Shown: piece after piece, positions 40,290 to 47,985 of the stretch | How the letters are laid out: each line of letters begins with the position of its first letter | Numbering within the stretch: position 1 is the stretch's first letter | Assembly (NCBI GenBank): GCA_932294295.1 | Contig: OW028574.1 | Span: 15,944,215 to 16,008,214 of the forward strand | Direction: 5' to 3' | DNA: 64,000 nucleotides | Source of the DNA: Alitta virens | Taxonomy: Eukaryota > Annelida > Polychaeta > Phyllodocida > Nereididae | The notes under the pieces: generated by a model | Database searches by the model: none | What the model was told of the DNA's origin: nothing | What the model saw: only the letters and a program-made list of their open reading frames with translations | Made by a program: the position numbers and the translations under genes

Positions 40290-40907
40290 TATTTACGTAC
40301 ACAACTAGCAGTTACAATTAACACCTAATAAATATTAGCTATGATGTACTGCAATGTTCTATATTATGATCTTTTAAGACCAGCTGTTGAAATGTTCTAT
40401 ATGTTAACCTTAGACACGTGACCGCTACTAAAGGTATTATATTGCATGGATCGTTTGGTACATACACATATGCAGCATTGGCTGATGGTTCATACCTTCA
40501 AACGGTGTCTACCAATTTAACGTTTATGAGTTGTCTGAATGCTATCGTTATCTAATTCACACAACATCACATCTATATCAATGTAAACACTGACAAATGG
40601 ATGGTTGTAATGTCTCATCACATATATTGTTACAAGACATACATTGTTGTCTGTCTGCCTGTCCATTATTACTAAGCACTACCGGTATATTCATATCGCT
40701 ATATGCTCCTATATGTTAGCACGTATTACTTGATGAATAATTGTACTGGTTAATATTAGTACATTACACTCGCTGTTGGCCTCATTAGGTGTATTTGTTA
40801 CACACGCGCATATAACAAGTTTTTTGACGATAATATATCTATGTAGTCTGACTATACGTATAACAATGCACTCGCCCATTGTCTCATTACATGTATTGTT
40901 ACACATA

Positions 40908-40949
<42 letters not shown>

Positions 40950-41416
40950 AAGTATATTTGATCATAATGTATATGTAGTCTGTCTATTATTGTTATATAC
41001 CAGCATTGTTGGTATACACGCTAACCCTCTCTTATATTCCAATGGATTCAGTGCTATACGCACACAATTATAATACAGTGTAGCCCCTCAATTACTAGTC
41101 TAATACGTGACAGGTAAATATTATTAACAATAATCCTACATGATATACCATGATAGACAGCTAGACTATTGTTTCACACACACAATAGTCTATTGTAGTA
41201 CTGTTTAAACAGTTTAACATCTCAGTGTTTATAACAGCCCCCATATTACCTAAGTGGTTGACACCACCCTGCTAATTACCTAATATGCTTGACACCCAGT
41301 TAAAGAATCTTAAGGGGGTGCTAATTACATAATAAAATCGCAGAGGGTAATTACATAATGAACCCTTACAATTTGGAAGTTCTATTCACTCTGTTCTGAA
41401 CAACCCGAGGAGAAAC
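40290..41416. other. Noncoding spacer between polB and the membrane-protein gene
   Basis: No gene is seen. It contains the polB poly(A) signal AATAAA (40327-40332), diverged repeats of the words acatgtattgttaca and tgtagtctg, and a (TA)n run at 40909-40946. A cluster of TAATTAC motifs lies just before the next gene. Confidence 0.7.
41240..41362 (+). promoter_or_regulatory. Repeated TAATTAC(A/C)TAAT motif upstream of the membrane-protein gene
   Basis: Four related words occur within 120 bases: atattacctaag (41242), taattacctaat (41273), taattacataat (41322) and taattacataat (41348). The first two are each followed by ttgacacc. They end 55 bases before the ATG at 41417. Their spacing of about 30-50 bases and their conservation suggest transcription-factor sites; this is inferred from sequence only. 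Confidence 0.45.
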
Positions 41417-43046
41417 ATGGAAAACTTGCTCAGATCACCTTTCTACCTTCTCACAGTAATAACGTTAATATTGGGTGCCAACGGATATCGCTACATATGC
41501 GCGAACCGCTTATGTTTGTGCAAAGTTGTGGATGATGGTCGCCGCATTAGAGCAGATTGTACTAAAACGCCATCGCTGGATCATGTGCCAACAGAGGAAT
41601 TCTCGTCTATGGAATACAGCCTGCTGTCTTTCATAGACATGACTGGGACCCGTTATTGCAATTTACACACACCGCCTACCCACGACGTATCGGCACATGT
41701 TGTGTGCACTCGCAGTTATCAAGGAGATGCAGAACCCTGGACTTGGAACTCACAACCTCGGTCACCGTAATAGAGCGGTTAGCAATTCTAACACATTAGA
41801 GATCGTTATACCTACAGTCGCCGTGGTTTTGTTAATAGCTATATTAACTTGTGTTGGTGTTTGGATTTACAAGGTATGTCATTGTTGTATATATATATAT
41901 AGTAGTAGTAGCAGTAGTATGATATTTATTACGATTACCCGTTATTCACATTATATACATCCTATGATGCGTGTTTATTCTATTGCTAAAGAATATGATA
42001 ATATATAACTTCATTGTTACAGCTGTAAGTATACGGCCACGCTTTCATGATTGTGCATTATATACATATCTGTCAACCTATACGCTTTGGTTATTCTACC
42101 GTTAGAGTTTCTAGTACTATGCATTCATTGTTGCTGTAATAACAGTACTGTTTATCTATCCTACTACAGAGAGACCCCGCAGCTGGTACAGCAGTACTGA
42201 CAGGCGTCGTTAGCATGGCACGTCACACTCTCGCAGGAGCGCGCAACAAGCTGCGTCAGGATAGCGAAACATCAGACAGCAGCAGGTATACATTATAATA
42301 TTATTCATACCATTTGCGAGCCTGTTGCATGTATACAGCATACCACAGATGAGTTACATTCATACCATATATTACGATCTATACGGATAATAACAAATAT
42401 GTGCCATAGATGAGCTACACTCATACCATATATTGCGATCTATATACGGATAATAGCAGGTATGTAATGTACTATTAAGACCACTGTATGCTATGGACGA
42501 GTTTACTGTATGTATCCATCTACATGTGTGCAGTAGGTCAGCTGTATATTCGCACCCACAGAGGAGCTACATTCATGCTATATTACTATCTATACGGATA
42601 ATAACATATATATGGTGTAATATTGACGTTTTTACTGTATGTATCTAGCTACATGTATATAGCGACAGATAAACGACAACGAGCTACTGCGCGTATTCTA
42701 TACAGCATTACTTTCAGTACAGATAACAGTAGCTAAACAATTTATGCGTTGTCGCTCTATTTATACGATGTTCACTCTTTGTTGTAGTTCATGCGACGAC
42801 TCGGCCCATGTTGATAGTGCAGTTACCGAACTACTATGTACCCCCGATGTTCACCAACGTGCCCCCACCACTCATGATGCCGTTGCTTGCAGTTCGAACA
42901 CCACACCTCTTACAAGTCAAACGACTACTGGATCCGCCACTGATGTTAAGGTCAGGCTGACCTATGCTGACACCAAGAATGACGGATCACTCCAGTCTTA
43001 CAGATCTAAGTTGCGAAGTTATGCTGACAAGGGTACACCTGTGTAG
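41417..43046 (+). CDS. Type I membrane protein with Cys-rich (LRRNT-like) ectodomain, three exons, frame break in exon 1
   Basis: The ATG at 41417 has a strong context (aaacATGG). A 23-residue signal peptide with a hydrophobic LLTVITLILG core is followed by a Cys-rich segment (CANRLCLCKV … ADCTKTP … VPTEE … FIDMTGTRYC), resembling an LRR N-terminal cap. The transmembrane helix IPTVAVVLLIAILTCVGVW lies in another frame, ending at the donor after 41873. Exons 42170-42285 and 42788-43046 then join in frame to give a long Ser/Thr-rich cytoplasmic tail ending at TAG. Ectodomain and helix are in different frames between about 41640 and 41775, so there is an indel, an assembly error or an unseen splice. 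Receptor-like or envelope-like surface cargo fits best; no family is recognised. It is not part of the usual Polinton gene set. Confidence 0.62.
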
Positions 43047-44124
43047 GTATACAATAACCTTAAAGTATCTACTGTACATGATAGCTTGTAATCAGCCTGA
43101 TTATTATGAGATACTATTATACGACATGAGGCAATGTTATACTGTAACAGTAGCAGTAGTAGTAGTTCGCCTATAGTATAGTATTATATGTACATGTGAT
43201 AATATTAACTGTTATAGTAAGGTTATCTCGCTGACCGATATGTGTATATATAAATAATGACTTGTAATCAACTTGCTTATGACGAGATACTATATATGAA
43301 CATCCTCAGACTGATAATGTTGTATTGTAACAGTAGTAGTTTCACTTATAGTATTATATGTTAGCGTCTCTGATACACATGTAATGCCCTCTTCAGCAGG
43401 TATGTTTGTCATTGTACACTGTTAGAGCTTAATTAGTAACGTTATATTACAACTGTTGCAGCAGTAACAGCCAGAAACTGTCTTGTTAATTTGCATCTGT
43501 AGTAATGATAGCTGATAAATATATGTGCGCACAGCTATGCTTGAGGAACTGTTATTAAACATATATTATTTCGTGACTACAGTAATGATTACCTGGTAAC
43601 TTCATATATGCATACATTACAACTGTAGTACAGTTAAGCCTATTAATATGTAACATTGTTACACATCGTGCTTAAAGAACAGTATTATTAATGTATATAT
43701 TGTGACCGTGGTACGCTATATTATTAATTGTTAACCTTAATATGCAACTGTTACACCGTGGTGCTCTGTTAAACGGTTATATCATGAATGTATGAGATGA
43801 ACAAACAACTGGTATTATTAATGTATATATTGTAACCTTGGTACGCTATATTATTAATTGTTAACCTTAATATGCAGCTGTTGCACAGTGGTGCTCTGTT
43901 AAGCGGTTATATCATGAATGTATGAGATGAACAAACAACTGTGTGTGTGCGTAATCTTTATTATGCAGTCTCAATTGTTAATGTAACATGTAGTAGTTGA
44001 AAGATGTATTAAACATAATAATGAACAGTCATGTGTTAACGTAAATTCTTGCATATATAATAATAATAGTTTACTTAATGGTTAGCATTATGAATGAGGG
44101 GGCAGCCGTCATTACAGTTTATAA
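43047..44124. other. Noncoding spacer with repeats between the convergent membrane-protein and CARD-like genes
   Basis: No gene is seen. It holds AT-rich diverged repeats (acttgtaatca…gagatacta words at 43.09 and 43.26 kb), the 130-bp tandem duplication listed separately, and an AATAAA on the minus strand (43957-43962) suitable for the CARD-like gene. Confidence 0.65.
43682..43940. repeat. 130-bp tandem duplication
   Basis: The unit starting gtattattaatgtatatatt occurs twice, at 43682-43811 and 43812-43940, with few differences (for example tgtgaccgtgg against tgtaaccttgg). It is noncoding and lies between two convergent genes, near where their transcripts should end. Confidence 0.85.
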
Positions 44125-44862
44125 CTAAATGTAGCAAAAGTAAGGTGTTAGAAGGGCCATTTCTGGTACAGCATGTTCAATACGTTCTAACAACGTATTA
44201 ATAGTCTGTAAATCCTCAGACGTTAAGAACACCTGTTCTTCCTTCGTAGTACTATTAGTTGTCCTGCATACTGCCGTTGTATATCGTTCTTTAACCAAGT
44301 AGTAAAAACACCCCAGATGTATAGTTGCATCAGTTTCGTCAAACGCTAAAGCTGGTATATAGTACATCATGTTCACAAACTGTTGCAAGGGTAATGATAC
44401 TGTACACTCTTCCTTAAGGACATCATCCTGAACAAATGATAATAAGGTTATAACCAAGCTAAGAATACATATCAATAGTGATATAACTGAATATATATCT
44501 TTACTTACCTTGTTATCTGTCAGCTGAATGACTACATCACCATTTATGCACATAACACCGAGTGTTAATGCAGTATTAATAACAAGACTTGTGCGGCTAC
44601 CACCTACAAGCTCTGGAATTGTGTTAGCAACATCCTCGTACTCCCTTTGTAAATACTTTAGAAATAATGCTGTCCCCTTGTAACTCTTCCCAGTATACAG
44701 CGTTGTTAAAAGAAGCTTCGTTTTATCGAATCGTGTTGTTTTAGATCTGATAAGAAGCAGATCAGAATCTTTAAGCAAACCTTCGCAACGTAGTATTATG
44801 CATATCTCATTTGTATTAACCATACTGATCAATACATCTGCGTAATCCCTTAATATCTCCAT
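44125..44862 (-). CDS. CARD-like (death-fold) protein with an in-frame intron that can encode a membrane helix
   Basis: The start ATG is at 44862. Residues 1-88 match the pattern of a caspase-recruitment domain: LISMVNTNEICIILRCEGLL, then D.LLIRSKTTRFDK, LLTTLYTGKS, FLKYLQREYEDVANTI. A perfect donor (AAG|GTAAGT at 44508) and acceptor (TTTGTTCAG, ending at 44428) bound an 81-base stretch with no stop. Spliced, the protein is 218 residues. Unspliced it is 245 residues and gains a hydrophobic segment (VISLLICILSLVITLLSFV). The C-terminal half (…IHLGCFYYLVKE … VFLTSEDLQTINTLL) vaguely resembles PC4-type folds as in the neighbouring gene. Death-fold proteins of animals act in apoptosis and innate immune signalling; a decoy role here is inferred. 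It is not part of the usual Polinton gene set. Confidence 0.62.
   Translation of the reverse strand: MEILRDYADVLISMVNTNEICIILRCEGLLKDSDLLLIRSKTTRFDKTKLLLTTLYTGKSYKGTALFLKYLQREYEDVANTIPELVGGSRTSLVINTALTLGVMCINGDVVIQLTDNKVSKDIYSVISLLICILSLVITLLSFVQDDVLKEECTVSLPLQQFVNMMYYIPALAFDETDATIHLGCFYYLVKERYTTAVCRTTNSTTKEEQVFLTSEDLQTINTLLERIEHAVPEMALLTPYFCYI
44428..44508 (-). other. Putative 81-bp in-frame intron of the CARD-like gene
   Basis: On the minus strand it starts GTAAGTAAAG and ends CATTTGTTCAG. Its length is a multiple of three and it has no stop codon, so retention changes the protein and does not truncate it. The retained peptide is strongly hydrophobic. Confidence 0.6.
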
Positions 44863-45363
44863 AGTGAGCTATGCAGTAGTATTAAAGATGGTGTGGTTAA
44901 ACTCCTCTATATATAGGGGGGAGTACTACATTAAAAGTCGATCTTTATATGCACACCTTGAGGGCAGTACTAACTATGCTCATTACTAAAGTAGATCATG
45001 ACATGCATACCTTAGGAGTAGTACTCCTATGGTAGTAATATTATATGCACACCTTGAGGGCAGTACTAACCATGCTCATTAAAGTAGTACTCCTATGGTA
45101 GTAATAATCGCTAGTGTTATAACAATGTACTTATAATGGTAAATAGAATGATATAACGCACAGAATGTATTGATGGAGATATATTTATTATAGTAACATA
45201 GACATAACATGGTTCTTAAGATAATAGTATAATATATACATATATGATAACTCATCCGTACAGTATTAACAGCAGAACACTGCTATATAATAGTAGAGCA
45301 TAAAACGTGTGTAATTGCAGTAATATAAGTGATATGTACATATTGATACTAATATATAGTAGC
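44863..45363. other. Upstream region of the CARD-like gene with direct repeats; 3' flank of the PC4-like gene
   Basis: The block tatgcacaccttgagggcag followed by tactaac.atgctcatta is present at about 44947 and 45042, and gtagtactcctatggtagta at about 45019 and 45084. These direct repeats lie 85-240 bases upstream of the CARD-like ATG on the minus strand and may hold its promoter. A minus-strand AATAAA (45184-45189) suits the PC4-like gene. There is no ORF of note. Confidence 0.55.
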
Positions 45364-46241
45364 TTAAGGTGATCCATCGATTATCACGGTTGTAGAAGTT
45401 GAGGCACGAGGTTCTCGCAGATGTGAGCTATTGCTAGAATGAGTGTGCAGGGGTCTAGGTGGTAAGGGCTTGGGTGTGCAGTGGTGACATGCTTGGAGGT
45501 TCTCTGACGTTGCGTGCGTGGTGTAACAAGCTGCTAAGTCAGCCAAGCCCTTCCATTTGGCTTCCAATTGGGGGAGAAACGACAGAAGCTTGGTAAACTC
45601 ATATTTTGTCAGCTTAATCCCCCTCTGGGTCGGGTGCTCAGACGTGGTGGACATATTACGGAAGAAACTGTGTCGTATGTCAACGGTATTCGATGCTTTC
45701 TTCGCCCTGCAGTGGAGGTTTTTCCCAACGTGCACTTTAAAAATAGTCTGGGAGTACTCGTCCTCATCATCTGTAGACAGCTGTCGACCGTCAACCCCCC
45801 GTTCTATATCATCATCATCATCAACCATAACATCGGCTGCAGGGGTTTCATCAACATCATCATCGGAGGGTGTCCTGCTGTTTGGCGGGGTCTGTAAGAT
45901 AATGAGAGATATTAACATCACGCATATTAATATGTTCAGTGTTGTATTATGTATATAGTGTTAACATTACTTACGACTCCTATGAAAGCAGCAAGATCAT
46001 TCATTGTGGCCATTAGATCTCGCGTTTGCTGTTTATCCAGCATAGCTCCTTTCTTTGTGGGGATAAGACAATAATCCTGGTCATCAATGGTGTAAATACG
46101 CATGTGTAGAGAGACCTTCCCTCTGTATCTCTGGAGGGTCAAAAACTTCCTGGAGCTGATCTCTCTGAACCAGAGGAACTGTCCTTTCACCTGGGTGCCA
46201 CCCATGTTGAAATACTTTTGTGCTGATGCGTTAGTTGCCAT
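45364..46241 (-). CDS. Protein with two PC4/p15-like ssDNA-binding domains (two exons)
   Basis: Exons are 46241-45975 and 45891-45364, joined in phase 0 across an 83-base intron (GTC|GTAAGT … ATCTTACAG), giving 264 residues. The ATG at 46241 has A at -3 and G at +4 and was preferred to the upstream one at 46364. Domain 1 (about 22-86) has the PC4 pattern RYRGKVSLHMRIY … IPTKKGAMLDKQQ. An acidic linker (about 95-135, Asp-rich) follows. Domain 2 (about 136-202) has VHVGK … VDIRHSFF … HPTQRGIKLTKYEF. The C-terminus is Pro/Ser-rich. PC4 proteins bind single-stranded DNA and modulate transcription and replication; here a role on the element's replicating DNA or in late transcription is inferred. 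Confidence 0.68.
45892..45974 (-). other. Intron of the PC4-like gene
   Basis: 83 bases, with GTAAGTAATG at the 5' end and TCATTATCTTACAG at the 3' end on the minus strand. It contains a stop in frame and separates the two PC4-like domains. Confidence 0.8.
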
Positions 46242-46397
46242 CGTATTGAACTGATAATACTTTGTAGAGGTCTTGGGTACAACAAGTGTGTGTGAACTGT
46301 TTGTATGTGTCAGGTCTTTTATACTCCGTCCAACTGTCGGTATTAACTGATATGTATGGCACACACGTATAGTAAGTGTAATATAATCACACAGCCA

Positions 46398-46429
<32 letters not shown>

Positions 46430-46544
46430 GTACTACTGATTATGTCCTTAGCATACTAAGTACACATCATCATATGTTATAGTAATACTGATTATGTCCT
46501 CGAATAACCATCCATTGTTTGTCAGCAGCACTAATGCAGTACTA
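46242..46544. other. Spacer between the PC4-like gene and the capsid cluster
   Basis: No gene is seen. It has a (TA)n run at 46397-46422, and a repeated phrase (tatagtactactgattatgt and tatagtaatactgattatgt, each followed by cct) at about 46425 and 46478. The promoter of the PC4-like gene and the end of the cluster transcript must both lie here. Confidence 0.6.
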
Positions 46545-46952
46545 TCACTTAGTAATACTGATCCAGTTTGCTTTAAGCCTGGCCTTTCTGGTATGTAGTG
46601 ATTTAGATTGTGTAGTCTTAAGTTTTTTGTTGCGTCCAGATTTCTGTTTTTTTTCGAGTCTTTGCATGAATATATCAATATCTTTGTGTTTAATACCAGG
46701 TGGATGGAGGACATCTTTAAGAACAATGTCATCTCTTGTTCTGGGTGTATGTACAGTTGTTGTATCATGATGCTGTGGTTTTACGTGTTCAGTAGGTTTA
46801 ATACCCGTTACGTTATCTGCAGACTGTGTTAATTTATCTTCCTTACTATTGTTATCGGTTGGCTGTGTTAATTTATCATCTTTACCATTTTTGAGCTGTT
46901 CCAACATTCTGTTGTACTTGTCTCTAGGTATAACAACGTTCTCCTCAGCCAT
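46545..46952 (-). CDS. Basic protein, function unknown (last gene of the capsid cluster)
   Basis: The first ATG is at 46952 and the protein has 135 residues. It starts MAEENVVIPRDKYNRMLEQL, a short predicted coiled-coil-like helix. An internal imperfect repeat follows (KDDKLTQPTDN and KEDKLTQSADN). The C-terminus is strongly basic (KKQKSGRNKKLKTTQSK …). The start overlaps the end of the preceding gene by eight bases (ATGGCTGA). Small basic proteins in this position of Polintons and adintoviruses may be virion DNA-associated; that is inference. No family name is claimed. Confidence 0.75.
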   Translation of the reverse strand: MAEENVVIPRDKYNRMLEQLKNGKDDKLTQPTDNNSKEDKLTQSADNVTGIKPTEHVKPQHHDTTTVHTPRTRDDIVLKDVLHPPGIKHKDIDIFMQRLEKKQKSGRNKKLKTTQSKSLHTRKARLKANWISITK

Positions 46953-47271
46953 GTCCAACAACTTTTACCAGTTTAGAAAGCACACTTTTTATCAATAGCG
47001 ATACAATGTCGGCTTTACTGTATATTAAATAACGTTTAGTTCTAAGTGTTGTGTCGTTGCTAGATAATTCTCTAATGAGGCGTTTGTACACTTTGAGGGA
47101 ACTTTTATACTTGCGTGGAAGCGTTACAACGCCTGTAAGTATATTCCTAGCTATTTCTGATACAACTAGAACCTGATTCTTGTTTACATGTGACAGGAGA
47201 GTTTTAACTTGGTCCTTGTTAAGGGATGCTACAGCCTTTAAGAACGTTATGTTCTCTTTAATGAGTTTCAT
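46945..47271 (-). CDS. Small pX-like protein conserved in Polintons/adintoviruses
   Basis: This is a 108-residue protein, ATG at 47271, helical and basic. It has the pattern LL..VNKNQVLVVSEIARNILTG and a run of hydrophobic residues near the C-terminus (ADIVSLLIKSVLSKLV). Short proteins of this type recur beside the ATPase and capsid genes of Polintons and related adenovirus-like elements, and have been compared to adenovirus core or membrane-active proteins; I recall this family only in outline. Its ATG overlaps the ATPase stop as ATGA, and its own stop overlaps the next ATG. Translational coupling is likely if the cluster is one mRNA. Confidence 0.72.
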   Translation of the reverse strand: MKLIKENITFLKAVASLNKDQVKTLLSHVNKNQVLVVSEIARNILTGVVTLPRKYKSSLKVYKRLIRELSSNDTTLRTKRYLIYSKADIVSLLIKSVLSKLVKVVGHG

Positions 47272-47951
47272 GACTGCGGTAAAAACACAACTGTCTCCTC
47301 ACCTGGAAAGATATTAGAACGTAATTTATATCTAACATCAACATTGGGGGATAAATCAATTATTAAATAACCGTAGTTACGTCTAGTTGCACGTTCATAA
47401 CTATCCATGAAATATTTTGTTTGACCAGGTAAAATCTGGCTTGCTAATGATGACACCTGTCTACCATTTCTATGGTTACGAAATAGACATATACAGTGCG
47501 AATTTCTACTTATTAATCTAGCAGCTTTACTTTCGTAAAACATATCCTGCAACGTTATGATGCATGAAACATGGCAGTGATGGCTGAGGACACACACTAT
47601 CTCGGCTACATGTGCACCTTGACGATTATCGCTTAAATTACTCATTTGGTCGTCAAGAACAAGTAAACTTGGTGCTCTGGTTTCCTCCCACAGACCTGTT
47701 AAATACTCTTTTGATGGTATGTCTTTCCTAAACTCTATTATATCATCTAAGGTACTTTCCAAGTGATCAAACTTATCCTGCCATACAGAGTATACGTATA
47801 TAATCTTGTTAACTAGAGGTGTGAACATAGTCTTGTAATTCAGGAGTAATCGTTTGACAAATTCTGTTTTGCCGGCCTGTGTTGAGCCTTGCACAGATAT
47901 ATTCTGAGGGAGCTTAAAAGGTATTAAACACGTATTCTCTGGATCCACCAT
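47268..47951 (-). CDS. Genome-packaging ATPase (FtsK/A32 type)
   Basis: The protein has 227 residues from the ATG at 47951. The Walker A motif GSTQAGKTEF lies at residues 22-31 and Walker B SLLVLDD at 95-101, followed by a sensor-like ITLQD at 132-136 and an Arg (LISRN) near 148. Length and motif order match the packaging ATPase of Polintons, virophages and adintoviruses. It would pump element DNA into the capsid. It starts 34 bases after the capsid-protein stop and overlaps the next gene by four bases. Confidence 0.92.
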   Translation of the reverse strand: MVDPENTCLIPFKLPQNISVQGSTQAGKTEFVKRLLLNYKTMFTPLVNKIIYVYSVWQDKFDHLESTLDDIIEFRKDIPSKEYLTGLWEETRAPSLLVLDDQMSNLSDNRQGAHVAEIVCVLSHHCHVSCIITLQDMFYESKAARLISRNSHCICLFRNHRNGRQVSSLASQILPGQTKYFMDSYERATRRNYGYLIIDLSPNVDVRYKLRSNIFPGEETVVFLPQS

Positions 47952-47985
47952 GATGTTTCCCCTGTAACAACTTCACATCAACTAA

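Noticed and set aside
45557..45958. Plus-strand ORFs of 109-133 codons over the PC4-like gene.
   Set aside because: Antisense shadows; the Ser-rich part is the complement of the Asp-rich linker.
46448..46768. A 106-codon minus-strand ORF overlapping the basic protein gene.
   Set aside because: Wrong frame relative to the gene supported by the overlapping start/stop; no family features.
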